Assembly (NCBI RefSeq): GCF_001815905.1
Contig: NZ_KV823273.1
Location: 1 to 64,000, forward strand
Reading direction: 5' to 3'
Length of the DNA stretch: 64,000 nucleotides
Origin: Brevibacterium sp. HMSC07C04
GTDB taxonomy: Bacteria > Actinomycetota > Actinomycetes > Actinomycetales > Brevibacteriaceae
Each line of letters starts with the position of its first letter. Position 1 is the stretch's first letter. The position numbers and the translations under genes were made by a program. This document shows, piece by piece, positions 8,952 through 17,743 of the stretch. The notes beneath the pieces were generated by a model. The model was not told the DNA's origin and did not search any database. It saw nothing but the letters and a program-made list of their open reading frames with translations.

Positions 8952-9650
8952 TCACCCGTCGCGGCCATGGACGGGCCTGGCGTTCGCAGGAGGGTCCCCG
9001 ACTTCCTGAATGGCGTGGCCGCTGCAGGCAGTCATGGTGACGGTAGCGCATTCGATGCGCGACACGGAGAACCACCGCATCGCACCGCGCAGGAGGCACC
9101 ATCCGACCAGATACCACCGACCGCCTGCAGAAGCGAAAAGCACGGGTTCAACCTCACGAACAGTCGTAGTGCCCTCCCGCGATGTATAGCGAATGCGGAG
9201 CACTCTTTGTTCGGCCATCGCTTCCTCTATCGCTGACTGAATAGTGCGTGAGGAAGAAGGAAGCGAATCCACCCAGACCCGGTGGGCAAGCTCGTCGGCC
9301 TGCGCCCGAGTCTTGGGATCGAGGACGTCCATGATCTTCTTGACCCCGGCGCGCGCCAGATCGGCATAGGGCGCATCTGACGCGGCGGACACCGCCACCA
9401 TGAGCGCCACGGCCTGCTCCGGGGACAGGGTAACGGGCGGAAGGGAAGCGCTCTTGGCCAGTCCGTACCCACCGCCCGGACCGGGGCGGGACCAGATCGG
9501 CGCACCGCTGTTCTCCAACGCGTATAGGTCGCGCTTGACGGTGCGGACCGACACTTCGAACTCTCGCGCCAAGCGCTCGGCCGATACACCTCGCGTCCCG
9601 CTGCGACGCAGCATCTCGGACAGAGCGTGTAGTCGTTCGGCTCTCTTCAC
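8952..9650 (-). CDS. YafY-type HTH/WYL transcriptional regulator
   Basis: A 232-residue regulator with an N-terminal HTH (ERLHALSEMLRR...VSAERLAREFEVSVRTVKRD) and a C-terminal WYL domain (GGRWYLVGWCLLRGAMRWFSVSRI). The reading frame is open 91 codons further upstream, but the real start is most likely the GTG at 9650, with a GAGGT ribosome site 8 bases away and the conserved KRAERLHAL beginning. The C-terminal EVGDPPANARPVHGRDG fits short WYL family members. It is divergent from the hydrolase at 9724, which it probably controls through the 73-bp shared spacer. Confidence 0.88.
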   Translation of the reverse strand: MKRAERLHALSEMLRRSGTRGVSAERLAREFEVSVRTVKRDLYALENSGAPIWSRPGPGGGYGLAKSASLPPVTLSPEQAVALMVAVSAASDAPYADLARAGVKKIMDVLDPKTRAQADELAHRVWVDSLPSSSRTIQSAIEEAMAEQRVLRIRYTSREGTTTVREVEPVLFASAGGRWYLVGWCLLRGAMRWFSVSRIECATVTMTACSGHAIQEVGDPPANARPVHGRDG

Positions 9651-9672
9651 TGCGCGAACCTCACCAAATTCA

Positions 9673-9691
9673 TGACATAAATGGTGACATA
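9673..9691. promoter_or_regulatory. TGACATA direct repeat in a divergent control region
   Basis: TGACATA occurs at 9673-9679 and again at 9685-9691, a spacing of 12 bp. It lies in the 73-bp gap between the WYL regulator and the hydrolase gene. It could be the operator of the divergent regulator; this rests on position and repetition only. Confidence 0.35.
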
Positions 9692-9723
9692 CGGTTGTCC
9701 GCCAAGGCTGGGAGCCTTGTCCT

Positions 9724-10452
9724 ATGACAGCAACACACAACATCAGACCTGCCGTCCTCGTTCCTGGCCACTGGCTGGGAGCATGGGCCTGGGACGAGGT
9801 CGTTGAGCACCTCACGACCGATGGCACGCGCACAGTGGCGATGACGCTGCCGGGCCGCGACGAGGACGACCCAGAGCGTGCGGCAAAGACGGTCGACGAC
9901 CAAGCAGCAGCGATCAGGGACACGATTGCCGAGCAGGGCGATCAGCCTGTGCTCCTCGTCGCGCACAGCGGCGCCAATTTCCCCGTCAGTCTCGTTCTCG
10001 ACCGGCACCCCGAGCTGATTGCACGGGTGGTGTGGGTCGATTCCGGCCCCGTGGCCGATAGCACTGCCTTCGCCGCCGACTTCCCAACCGAGAGTGAAGA
10101 CCTGCCGCTGCCGTCGTTCGATGACCTCGGTCAGCAAGCCAGCCTCGAAGGGCTGAGCGCCGAAGCACTCGAGCGCTTCCGAACAAAGGCTGTCCCAGAG
10201 CCCGCTCCCGTGCTGCGCCAGTCCGTCGAACTCACGAACGGGGCCCGCCACAGCGTCCCAACAACCATGGTGTGCTGTTCAATTTCCGGCGAACAGGTGA
10301 TGGCGTTGGCCAAGGCAGGTCACCCCATGTTCGCTGAGGTCGCAAACCTCGAAAGCCTCGATGTCGTAGACCTCCCTACAGGACACTGGCCCATGTGGAG
10401 TCGACCGCGCGACCTCGCCGAGATCATTCGCGCAACGTCGCAAACAAGCTAA
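9724..10452 (+). CDS. Alpha/beta fold hydrolase (EstC/salicylate esterase-like)
   Basis: A 242-residue alpha/beta hydrolase. The N-terminal VLVPGHWLGAWAWDEVVEHL is the HGxWxGxWxW-type opening of the plant-HNL/EstC-like esterase subgroup. The nucleophile elbow is VAHSGAN and the catalytic histidine lies in PTGHWPMWSRP near the C-terminus. Actinomycetes commonly carry this enzyme next to a divergent YafY/WYL regulator, as here. The natural ester substrate is unknown. A weak 6-bp hairpin follows the stop. Confidence 0.87.
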   Translation: MTATHNIRPAVLVPGHWLGAWAWDEVVEHLTTDGTRTVAMTLPGRDEDDPERAAKTVDDQAAAIRDTIAEQGDQPVLLVAHSGANFPVSLVLDRHPELIARVVWVDSGPVADSTAFAADFPTESEDLPLPSFDDLGQQASLEGLSAEALERFRTKAVPEPAPVLRQSVELTNGARHSVPTTMVCCSISGEQVMALAKAGHPMFAEVANLESLDVVDLPTGHWPMWSRPRDLAEIIRATSQTS

Positions 10453-10603
10453 ACTCCACTCGCAGCTGTGAGTGGTCCAGCTGAAACGACTGGCCCCTTT
10501 TCCTTATTGAGTACTATGTCCGGCCAGCGCAGTTAGATCGCTGCGCTCTTGCCATGTGAGATTTCGCTGGGCTGAACGCGTTCTGGCGCGTAGATTACCC
10601 GCT

Positions 10604-11620
10604 ATGGCACCCGGGAACACGAACTCACCCAACGACAGCAGCGACAGCGGGGCAGGCACCTCGTCAGCGATACGCACAAGCAGAGCGGCAGGCGACCAGC
10701 AGACCCGCAGCGCGCGGCTTGCCGTGACGGCATTCCCGGTGCTGGTGGTGCTCGGCGGCCTGCTGGGCATCGCGGCATCTGACACGCTCGTGGCCATGAG
10801 CCCCGCAATCCCGTGGGCACTGGGCGTGGTCATGTTCCTCATGGGCCTGACACTTACGATGCCGGACTTCGCCCGCATCGCCAAGCGCCCCTGGGCTGTG
10901 CTCATCGGCGTTGCGCTGCAGTTCACCATCATGCCGCTGGCCGGTGTCGCGATCGTTCGTCTGCTGGGCCTGGACCCCATGCTGGCCGTCGGCGTCATCC
11001 TCGTGGGCTGTGCGCCCGGCGGCACAGCCTCAAACGTCGTCACCTACCTGTCACGCGGCGATGTCGCGCTGTCAGTGACGGTGACGACAGTGTCGACGCT
11101 GCTGGCTCCCCTGCTCACACCGATCCTGACACTGTGGCTGGCCGGCTCCTACCTCGAAGTGTCGGCCGCGGCGATGATGCTCTCGATCGTCAAAACCGTG
11201 TTCGTGCCGGTCATTCTGGGGGTCATCGTGCGGCTGTTTGCTGCACGCGCCGTGGAGGCTGTCGCACCCGCACTGCCGTGGCTTTCGACCATCACGATCA
11301 CACTGATCGTCGCTGTGGTCGTCGCAGGGTCGAAGGACAGCTTGGCCTCGGCCGGGCTCATTGTTCTGCTGGCCGTCATCCTGCACAACGCCATCGGCCT
11401 GGGATTGGGCTACTGCGCCGCGCGGCTCACAGGTCTTTCGCCGGCACAGCGCCGCGCACTGTCCATTGAGGTCGGCATGCAGAACTCCGGCCTAGCAGCG
11501 TCCCTTGCCGCCGCCTACTTTTCGCCGCTCGCCGCACTTCCCGCCGCTGTTTTCAGTGTGTGGCACAACGTGTCCGGGGCTATCATCGCAGCGTTCTTCG
11601 CCCGGTCCAAGACCGACTAG
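10604..11620 (+). CDS. Bile acid:sodium symporter (BASS) family transporter
   Basis: An integral membrane protein of 338 residues with about nine or ten hydrophobic segments. The family signature VGCAPGGTASNVVTYLSRGDVALSV is present, and the second inverted repeat contains IEVGMQNSGLAASLA, giving both unwound-helix Na+/substrate regions. The substrate could be an organic acid or steroid-like anion. The frame is open upstream to 10556, but ATG 10604 better fits a polar 35-residue N-terminus before the first helix. A strong terminator follows. Confidence 0.9.
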   Translation: MAPGNTNSPNDSSDSGAGTSSAIRTSRAAGDQQTRSARLAVTAFPVLVVLGGLLGIAASDTLVAMSPAIPWALGVVMFLMGLTLTMPDFARIAKRPWAVLIGVALQFTIMPLAGVAIVRLLGLDPMLAVGVILVGCAPGGTASNVVTYLSRGDVALSVTVTTVSTLLAPLLTPILTLWLAGSYLEVSAAAMMLSIVKTVFVPVILGVIVRLFAARAVEAVAPALPWLSTITITLIVAVVVAGSKDSLASAGLIVLLAVILHNAIGLGLGYCAARLTGLSPAQRRALSIEVGMQNSGLAASLAAAYFSPLAALPAAVFSVWHNVSGAIIAAFFARSKTD

Positions 11621-11628
11621 GACAGCAC

Positions 11629-11674
11629 AAAGCGCTTCCGGCCGCTGCGTGATTACAGCGGCCGGAAGCGCTTT
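11629..11674. terminator. Bidirectional terminator between BASS transporter and gabT
   Basis: Bases 11629-11647 and 11656-11674 form a perfect 19-bp stem with an 8-nt loop. The AAA/TTT ends give a U-run on both strands. It lies between convergent genes and can serve both. Confidence 0.9.
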
Positions 11675-11724
11675 CAAGGCTCAGACCCGCGCGGTGAGGG
11701 CAAGCCCGCACCACGCAGCTCAGA

Positions 11725-13092
11725 TCACTTGTCGAGGGCCTTGGCGAAAGCCTCTTCCATGACGTCGAAAGCGTCGTCAAGCAGTTCGTCGGAAATGGTC
11801 AGCGGCGGCAGGAAGCGCAGCACATTGCCGAACGTACCGGTGGACAGAACAAGAACACCCTGTTCAGCACAGTACTTCACGACATCACCGGCGAGTGTGG
11901 GATGCGGTTCGGTGGTGCCTTCGACAACGAGTTCGATGGCCTGCATGGCACCGCGGCCGCGGATGTCGCCGATTTCAGCGAAGCGCGACTGCAGCTTGGT
12001 GCAGCGGTCAACCATCTTTTCGCCGATCTCAACAGCACGCTCAACGAGACCGTCCTGTTCGTAGGCTTCGATGGCGCCGAGAGCACCGGCAACGGCAGCC
12101 GGGTTGCCGGAGTAGGTGCCGCCCAGGCCGCCGCCGTGAACGGAGTCCATGATGTCGGCGCGCCCGGTCACTGCAGACAGCGGCAGGCCGCCCGCAATGC
12201 CCTTTGCGGTGGTAACGAGGTCAGGTGTGATGCCCTCCCATTCGGAGGCGAACATCTTGCCGGTGCGGGCAAAGCCGGCCTGGACTTCGTCGACTACAAA
12301 GACGATCCCGTTCTTCTGGGCGTACTCCTGCAGTGCCGGCAGGAAGCCTTCGGCGGGGACGATGAAGCCGCCCTCACCCTGAATGGGCTCGATGACGATG
12401 GCGGCGACGTCTTCAGCGCCGATCTGCTTATCGATCATGGTGGTGACGCGCTGTGCAGCCTCTTCACCGGACAGCTTGGTGCCATATGCGGCGTTGTCGC
12501 GGAAGGGGTAGGACATGGGTGCGCGGTAGACCTCGCCGGCAAACGGGCCGAAGCCCTTCTTGTACGGCATGGCCTTTGCGGTCATGGCCATGGTGAGGTT
12601 GGTGCGGCCGTGGTAGGCGTGGTCGAAGACGACAACCGCGTTGCGCTTGGTGTAGCTGCGGGCGATCTTGACGGCGTTTTCCACTGCTTCAGCACCCGAG
12701 TTCAGCAGCAGTGTGCGCTTTTCGTGGTCGCCGGGAGTCAGTCGGTTGAGTGCTTCGGCAACTTCGACGTACGCCTCGTAGGGGTTGACCATGAAGCACG
12801 TGTGGGTGAACGCCTCAAGTGCTTCCTTCGCACGGCTCACCACGCGCGGATTCGAGTTTCCGACGTTCGTGACCGCGATGCCCGCGCCCATGTCGATGAT
12901 CTGGTTGCCGTCGATGTCTTTGAGGATTCCCCCACCGCCGGCGACGATGTATGCCGGCAGCGAACTGCCCACACCGGCGCACACGGCCGCTTTGCGGCGC
13001 TCTTCGAGCTCACGGGACTTCGGCCCGGGGATTTCGGTTACAAGTTTGCGTTCCTGCGGCAGGCTCTGCCCGCCCTGCTCCAACGTAGTCAT
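11725..13092 (-). CDS. gabT: 4-aminobutyrate--2-oxoglutarate transaminase
   Basis: PLP-dependent class III aminotransferase converting GABA and 2-oxoglutarate to succinate semialdehyde and glutamate. The 455-residue length is typical. LNSGAEAVENAVKIARSYT binds the cofactor phosphate. VVDEVQAGFARTGKMFA carries Asp268, which pairs with the pyridine nitrogen. TTAKGIAGGLPLSAV carries the Schiff-base Lys297. A related 5-aminovalerate or ornithine activity cannot be excluded. No succinate-semialdehyde dehydrogenase lies nearby. Confidence 0.94.
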   Translation of the reverse strand: MTTLEQGGQSLPQERKLVTEIPGPKSRELEERRKAAVCAGVGSSLPAYIVAGGGGILKDIDGNQIIDMGAGIAVTNVGNSNPRVVSRAKEALEAFTHTCFMVNPYEAYVEVAEALNRLTPGDHEKRTLLLNSGAEAVENAVKIARSYTKRNAVVVFDHAYHGRTNLTMAMTAKAMPYKKGFGPFAGEVYRAPMSYPFRDNAAYGTKLSGEEAAQRVTTMIDKQIGAEDVAAIVIEPIQGEGGFIVPAEGFLPALQEYAQKNGIVFVVDEVQAGFARTGKMFASEWEGITPDLVTTAKGIAGGLPLSAVTGRADIMDSVHGGGLGGTYSGNPAAVAGALGAIEAYEQDGLVERAVEIGEKMVDRCTKLQSRFAEIGDIRGRGAMQAIELVVEGTTEPHPTLAGDVVKYCAEQGVLVLSTGTFGNVLRFLPPLTISDELLDDAFDVMEEAFAKALDK

Positions 13093-13134
13093 GAGGTCAG
13101 TGTAGAACTCTCAGAACAGTCTGTGCTGACCGGC

Positions 13135-14253
13135 TCACCTGCCAAGCCGCCGCAGATCAGCTTCGCGGTTGATGTGCGGCACACCGGCACGGTTTTCACG
13201 TTTGTGGGCAACGATTTCTTCGACGATGGTAGGCAGCTTTTCGTCTTCGTCACCGGCAGCCAACAGCTGGGCGTCGACGCTGGTGCCGCGACGGATCAGC
13301 GCGAGTGCCACGGGCCCGTACTCGTAGTGGATCGCAGTTGAGGTCAGGTGCCCGATCACCCTCTCGGCGCCTCGAACTTCGGCATACACTTCCGCTCCGG
13401 GCCGCGGAATGGTGTGAGTCGAACCGTCGATGTGCAGGAACACCAGGCGGCGCGGCACCTGGCCCAGGTTGTGCACGCGGGCCACGGCCTCCTGGCCGCG
13501 ATAGCAGCCTTTGGCCAGGTGCACGGCGGTGCGCAGCACGTCGAGTTCGCCCACGAGCGTTTTGCCGTCGACGTCCTGTGGTGAGGGACGCCAGTTCTCA
13601 ATCCGCAGTGCTTCCCACGCGTCGCGGCCGGCAACGCCGTTCGGCTGCCATTGCTGCAGCTGATCGCGCGGGCAGAGCTGAATGCGCAGGTCGTGCGTGT
13701 GGCCCGGGTGGTCCGGCGAGGCCTGGTCCGAACCGAGGTCGACAGCGGCATACGAGGCGGAGCCGGCTCCCACTGCCGGCCAGGGATCGTCCCACTCGGC
13801 TTGGGAGGGCAGTCCTTCCGGGGCGGGCCCGACGGTGCCGACGCATTGGAACTCTGCGGACCGGTCGGTGATTTCTGCGCGCATCATGAAGCGCATCGAG
13901 TCCAGCCACTCCACGGCTTCTTCGCCGCCGGTTTCGAAGATCAGCCACAGGCTGTCCTCTTCTGCGATGATCCGCACCCAGTGTTCGATGTGCCCCGTGG
14001 CCGACAGGATGAGCGTTTCGGTGTTCGCACCCGCCGGAAGGTTCTCCAGCGACTGTGTTGTCAGGGAGTGCAGCCAGCGCAGGCGGTCTTCGCCGGTGAG
14101 CGTGTAGACGCGGAAGCTGGAGAGGTCGGCAACGGCACGGCCTGCTGCGAGGTCGCGCTGCTCTTTGAGCGGCATGCCGAAGTGCTGGACTTCGTCTGCG
14201 CGTTCGTCGATGCCGTAGACGGCGGCAGAGCGGGGGTAGCGAAGCGAGTTCAC
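13135..14253 (-). CDS. ygfZ: YgfZ/GcvT family folate-binding protein
   Basis: A 372-residue member of the folate-binding YgfZ family, which supports Fe-S enzyme assembly or repair and tRNA modification. The diagnostic motif KGCYRGQEAVARVHNLGQVPR is present with its conserved cysteine. The N-terminal GcvT-like domain contains LSSFRVYTLTGEDRLRWLHS. The protein is probably cytosolic. It lies downstream of, and on the same strand as, the 15769-14344 cluster, separated by a 90-bp gap with a weak hairpin. Confidence 0.92.
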   Translation of the reverse strand: MNSLRYPRSAAVYGIDERADEVQHFGMPLKEQRDLAAGRAVADLSSFRVYTLTGEDRLRWLHSLTTQSLENLPAGANTETLILSATGHIEHWVRIIAEEDSLWLIFETGGEEAVEWLDSMRFMMRAEITDRSAEFQCVGTVGPAPEGLPSQAEWDDPWPAVGAGSASYAAVDLGSDQASPDHPGHTHDLRIQLCPRDQLQQWQPNGVAGRDAWEALRIENWRPSPQDVDGKTLVGELDVLRTAVHLAKGCYRGQEAVARVHNLGQVPRRLVFLHIDGSTHTIPRPGAEVYAEVRGAERVIGHLTSTAIHYEYGPVALALIRRGTSVDAQLLAAGDEDEKLPTIVEEIVAHKRENRAGVPHINREADLRRLGR

Positions 14254-14308
14254 GGATCTCCTGACTGTTCGACGAGGGAATATTCGACGAGAAATCTTGC
14301 GAGGTGGT

Positions 14309-14338
14309 CTGTTCTGCCGTCAACCGCACGGCGAACAG
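14309..14338 (-). terminator. Weak hairpin between a membrane-protein gene and ygfZ
   Basis: Bases 14309-14318 can pair with 14330-14338, giving 9 bp with a single bulge. It sits just past the stop of the 14344-15039 gene. No clear U-run is present, so it may only attenuate transcription into ygfZ. Confidence 0.35.
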
Positions 14339-14343
14339 AGCTG

Positions 14344-15039
14344 CTAGGAGGTGGTAAACGACACAGCGGAATCGAAAGTGTCGTAGGCGTCGCCCAGCAC
14401 TTTCTGCGACTCGTGCAGTGACGAGCGCACCGGGCTCCACGCACCGGAGTCGTCGACGGCATTGAGCGTATCCCGCGCGCTTTTGAGCTTCCGCATGGCC
14501 TCCGGCGTTTCGGCTGCGGCCGGACCGAAGTCCTTCAGCGCGCCGAGCCGCTCAGTCAGCGACTGGCCGTCCTCGCCTTTGAAAACTGAGGTTGACTGAG
14601 CGAGCGTGACTGCGGTGGGTGCGGCCTCGTCTACGACGATGATGAACTGGTCGAGAATTGTGGCGACGATGCTGACGTTCTTTTCGACGTCGGTGGCCTT
14701 GCGCAGAACCGGCATGGGGAACATGTCGATTTCCTCCCGTGCCGCGTGCAGTTCCTCTGAGGCCTTCTGCCGCGAGGAATCGGCGTTCTGCGGGTCCTCG
14801 CGCAGGTCTTCGGCGAACTGTTGGGCCGCTTCGATCGCACTGTCCGCGTGGGTGCGCAGATTCTGATAGCGCACAGTGGCCATTGCCCCGATTGCCACGA
14901 GGAATCCGGCAATGATCGCAAGCACTGTGAACACCGAAGCAAATGCGGCCAAGCGCCGCCGTCGGCGCTGCCTGCGCTCTTCGCGGATCGGATCTTCTGC
15001 CCTGCGCACGGGGTACGCAGCGGTGGGTTCGATCGTCAT
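14344..15039 (-). CDS. Hypothetical single-pass membrane protein with helical extracytoplasmic domain
   Basis: A 231-residue protein of no recognised family. A highly basic cytoplasmic stretch (EERRQRRRRRLA, residues 19-30) precedes one transmembrane helix (about 31-54). A predicted alpha-helical domain rich in Ala, Glu and Asp follows. The frame is open 29 codons upstream, but ATG 15039 lies 11 bp after the stop of the nitrobindin-like gene, which fits operon spacing. No enzymatic motif is visible. Confidence 0.75.
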   Translation of the reverse strand: MTIEPTAAYPVRRAEDPIREERRQRRRRRLAAFASVFTVLAIIAGFLVAIGAMATVRYQNLRTHADSAIEAAQQFAEDLREDPQNADSSRQKASEELHAAREEIDMFPMPVLRKATDVEKNVSIVATILDQFIIVVDEAAPTAVTLAQSTSVFKGEDGQSLTERLGALKDFGPAAAETPEAMRKLKSARDTLNAVDDSGAWSPVRSSLHESQKVLGDAYDTFDSAVSFTTS

Positions 15040-15050
15040 GGACTGACCGG

Positions 15051-15653
15051 TCAGGCGACCTTCTTCAGCCGCGCCGAAGCGTGGCTGCCCAGCGGGTTGC
15101 CGAGTGCGGCCATGTCCCACGCCCACAGAAGATCACCTTCGACCAGCCCGTACATGCGGGTGGAAGACTTGTATTCCTTCGATGTGGTGGTGCGGGCAAC
15201 GAGGTCGGTCGCCAGGTCGATGCGCGGGCCTTTGACGCGGCCGGTGTAGAGCTCCATGATTCCGTGCGGCTGCACGATCGAGACTTCGAGTTCGAAGGCG
15301 TCGTCGTCTCCGCGCAGCTTTTCTACGGATTCGGCCGTGGTGTACGGGCTCTGCGCGGTGGGCACCATGAGTCCGGGGCCCGCATCGTGGGCTTCGCGCT
15401 TGCGCACCAGCTGCCAGATGCCGGTTTCCATGGTCAGCGTTTTGTCGATCTTGCCGTCAGCGTCAAGCGTGTACGCCTGCGCCGTGTAGTGCAGGAACGG
15501 AGCGCCGACAGGTGCGACGAAGTCGATGCGCTGGCCGAACTGGGTGTCGGGAGCGTCAGCGTAGCCGACGACTCCCACACCCTCCCAGGACCCGATGACC
15601 CATGCCAGCGGCACGAGCTCAGGAGCGAGGTCCGTAGGGATTTCGGTGACCAT
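15051..15653 (-). CDS. Nitrobindin-like heme-binding beta-barrel protein
   Basis: A 200-residue THAP4/nitrobindin (FABP-like) family protein. The signature GSWEGVGVVGY near the N-terminus is the family GxWxGxGxG motif. The C-terminal segment GSHASARLKKVA holds the likely heme-ligand histidine. Known members bind ferric heme and isomerise peroxynitrite. Its ATG overlaps the stop of the upstream 38-residue gene by one base (TGATG), so the two are translationally coupled. It may act with the nsrR-hmp pair at 60-61.6 kb in nitrosative stress, which is inference. Confidence 0.88.
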   Translation of the reverse strand: MVTEIPTDLAPELVPLAWVIGSWEGVGVVGYADAPDTQFGQRIDFVAPVGAPFLHYTAQAYTLDADGKIDKTLTMETGIWQLVRKREAHDAGPGLMVPTAQSPYTTAESVEKLRGDDDAFELEVSIVQPHGIMELYTGRVKGPRIDLATDLVARTTTSKEYKSSTRMYGLVEGDLLWAWDMAALGNPLGSHASARLKKVA

Positions 15654-15769
15654 CAGCGGCGGCTCTTGAACAGGTTGGTGATGACCTTGGCTGCTATGCC
15701 GAAGGTGGCGAGGCCCGCGAGGGCAACGAGAACGGTGAAGAAGGTTTCGAGAACCACTAAGTTATCCAT
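15653..15769 (-). CDS. Unannotated 38-residue single-helix membrane peptide
   Basis: A short frame reads MDNLVVLETFFTVLVALAG and continues through one hydrophobic helix to the basic end FKSRR. Its TGA shares one base with the ATG of the nitrobindin-like gene (TGATG at 15651-15655), strong evidence for translation by coupling. It has no recognised family. The topology is probably N-out or N-in with a basic cytosolic C-terminus. It is too short for standard gene-length cut-offs. The ribosome site upstream of ATG 15769 is weak. Confidence 0.6.
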   Translation of the reverse strand: MDNLVVLETFFTVLVALAGLATFGIAAKVITNLFKSRR

Positions 15770-15844
15770 GACTTCAGTGTACCCAGGACGGCTGAGGACA
15801 GAAGACGCGCCCGCCGCTTCTCAGAAGGCCCGGCCCTGCCCCGG

Positions 15845-16675
15845 TCAGATCATGGGGAAGAGCAGCGGAATCTGGTCGAAGATGTACACGACCACCCCGC
15901 CGAGTGCGATCGGCGTTCCGCCCAGGGTGAGGTTGACGCCGACTTCGCGGACTTTGCTTCGATTGGGGCTGCGGCGGGGGCTGCGCGCGTGGAAGCGACC
16001 TGCGGCAATCGGGGCGAGCGCGCGGTCGACGGCCGCGACAAGACCGCCCAGAAGGACGCCCATGATGGCCGCCGAGGCGAGGGTCTGGGTGGGATACCAC
16101 CAGGCGGAGTAGCCGATGAGCGCTCCGACCAGTCCGGCGATGATCGCCAACGGCGAGGTGAAGCGGGCGGGAAACGGCAGGATCGAGGCGCACTGGGCCA
16201 AGAAGATGGCGGCCAGCCCGATGATGATTGCCGATTTGTCACCGGGCAGTCGGAAACTGGCCGCCCAGGAGCACGCGGCAAGGGTCACGACGACTCCGGC
16301 CACCTGCGCTGAGACATTGGCCACTGCGTTTGAGGCTTCAATGCCGCGAGCCAGGTTCTGCACAAACGCCCACAGCAGCGCCAAACCGGTCAGCAGCGGC
16401 AGCCATTCCAGGTGCGGCGGGTAGATGCTCATCCACGTGGTGCCCATGCCCGCTATGCCGAACACGAACAGCATGATCGACGTCAACCAGCGCTGTGGGG
16501 AGTCCGTCAGGCGCGGCCAGCCGAAGGCGAGGACGCCCACGAGCGCGGCTGTTGCCAGGGCCACGGGGATGACGGCAACGGCCTCGCCGGCCAGCGGGTA
16601 GCTTCCCAGGAGGGATGTTGCCCCCAAAGCGAGCGCTCCGAACAAGGCCACGAGGGCGCGAAACCATCTGTACAC
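15845..16675 (-). CDS. Hypothetical polytopic membrane protein adjacent to mshD
   Basis: A 276-residue protein with about eight hydrophobic helices, for example residues 5-25, 33-52, 65-83, 92-108, 120-140 and 150-166. A basic loop (FHARSPRRSPNRSKVREV) precedes the last helix. It resembles permease-like proteins that lie divergent from mshD in other Micrococcales, from memory of that neighbourhood. No transporter signature is visible. It is divergent from mshD, with 132 bp between starts. Confidence 0.75.
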   Translation of the reverse strand: MYRWFRALVALFGALALGATSLLGSYPLAGEAVAVIPVALATAALVGVLAFGWPRLTDSPQRWLTSIMLFVFGIAGMGTTWMSIYPPHLEWLPLLTGLALLWAFVQNLARGIEASNAVANVSAQVAGVVVTLAACSWAASFRLPGDKSAIIIGLAAIFLAQCASILPFPARFTSPLAIIAGLVGALIGYSAWWYPTQTLASAAIMGVLLGGLVAAVDRALAPIAAGRFHARSPRRSPNRSKVREVGVNLTLGGTPIALGGVVVYIFDQIPLLFPMI

Positions 16676-16752
16676 GGCCCTATCGTCTCAGAGGGGGTTG
16701 CGTCTGCCTAATGGCGGTGTGACCGCGGCGCGTCTGCAGGCGTCCGCGCCGA

Positions 16753-16758
16753 TATACT
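16753..16758 (+). promoter_or_regulatory. Candidate -10 box for mshD
   Basis: TATACT lies 50 bp before the preferred mshD start. No good -35 hexamer is found 16-18 bp upstream, so this is a tentative promoter element for the mshD-ppk1-mutT1 chain. Confidence 0.35.
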
Positions 16759-16807
16759 GTGTGCCGCGAAGACGGAAACCCGATCGCCGCGAAAGGTGGC
16801 TGCTGCT

Positions 16808-17743
16808 GTGTCTTGGGATATTCACTCTCCCGCCCGCGTCGACGGAAGCGTCCGCGAGCTCCTCGCGCAAGCGCAGCGGGCAGACGGTGTTCCCCCGCTG
16901 TCAGACGGCGTTCTCGATGCGGCCGATGCCACCGACACGACCGCCGTCGCGCTGGCTGACGGTTCGACCGTCGTCGGCTTCGGCATTGCCACGGGGCTGG
17001 GTTCCCGAGGTGCCGTCGAGTTCACCATCCACCCCGACTTCCGGGGCCGGGGGCTGGGCAAGAGGCTGTGGACTGAGCTGCTGGAGCGCCTGCGGGCTGA
17101 GGGCAGTCCGCACACCACGTGGGCGTGGTCGCACGGAAACCACCCGGCGGCCGCAGCACTTGCCGCCGAATACGGTTACACGCCGCAGCGCACCCTTCTG
17201 CAGCTGCAGACCCCGCGCACTGAAGATCTCGAACTGCCGCCGCTGGATCTGCCGCCGGGTGTTTCGCTGCGCACTTTTGAAACCGCTGACGAACAGCCGT
17301 GGCGGGACATCAACAATGCCGCGTTCTCCTGGCACCCGGAGCAGGCCGACCAGACCCTTGACGACATCCGCAAGCGCACCCGCAGCGCCGATTTCGACCC
17401 GCGGGATGTCATCATCGCCGAACAGGACGGCCGCGTCATCGGCTTCCACGACACCAAAATGCACCACAATCACGCCTCGGGCCTGATTGTGGGCGAGGTC
17501 TACGTCATTGCGGTTGACCCGGAGGTGCACGCGAAGGGCATTGGAAATGCGCTCATGGTCGCCGGTATGCGCGACATGATCGACCGACGCGGCGCGCGAA
17601 TGCTCGAACTGTACGTAGAAGACGACAACGACAAGGCCCTCGGCCTGTACGACCGTTTGGGCTTCACACACCGCATTGAGCACATCAGCTACGCCCCGCC
17701 GTCCGCTGAGGACTCTTCCGACAAGACGCAGGGAGAAGGCTGA
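16808..17743 (+). CDS. mshD: Mycothiol synthase
   Basis: Acetylates Cys-GlcN-Ins with acetyl-CoA, the last step of mycothiol synthesis. It has two tandem GNAT domains. The N-terminal one contains [14 protein letters not shown]. The C-terminal active one contains [22 protein letters not shown] and the family phrase [24 protein letters not shown] 16808 is preferred because AAAGGTGG ends 8 bases upstream; GTG 16796 in the same frame is the alternative. Its stop overlaps the ppk1 ATG by one base, which couples antioxidant thiol and polyphosphate genes. Confidence 0.94.
   Translation: MSWDIHSPARVDGSVRELLAQAQRADGVPPLSDGVLDAADATDTTAVALADGSTVVGFGIATGLGSRGAVEFTIHPDFRGRGLGKRLWTELLERLRAEGSPHTTWAWSHGNHPAAAALAAEYGYTPQRTLLQLQTPRTEDLELPPLDLPPGVSLRTFETADEQPWRDINNAAFSWHPEQADQTLDDIRKRTRSADFDPRDVIIAEQDGRVIGFHDTKMHHNHASGLIVGEVYVIAVDPEVHAKGIGNALMVAGMRDMIDRRGARMLELYVEDDNDKALGLYDRLGFTHRIEHISYAPPSAEDSSDKTQGEG

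Noticed and set aside
8860-9117. Possible frameshifted C-terminus for the WYL regulator in another frame
   Set aside because: The frame ending at 8952 already gives a family-like C-terminus with the PPANARPVH segment, so no frameshift is needed.
10456-10475. CCACTC/GAGTGG hairpin after the hydrolase at 9724
   Set aside because: Only 6 bp of stem and no U-run; too weak to list as a terminator.
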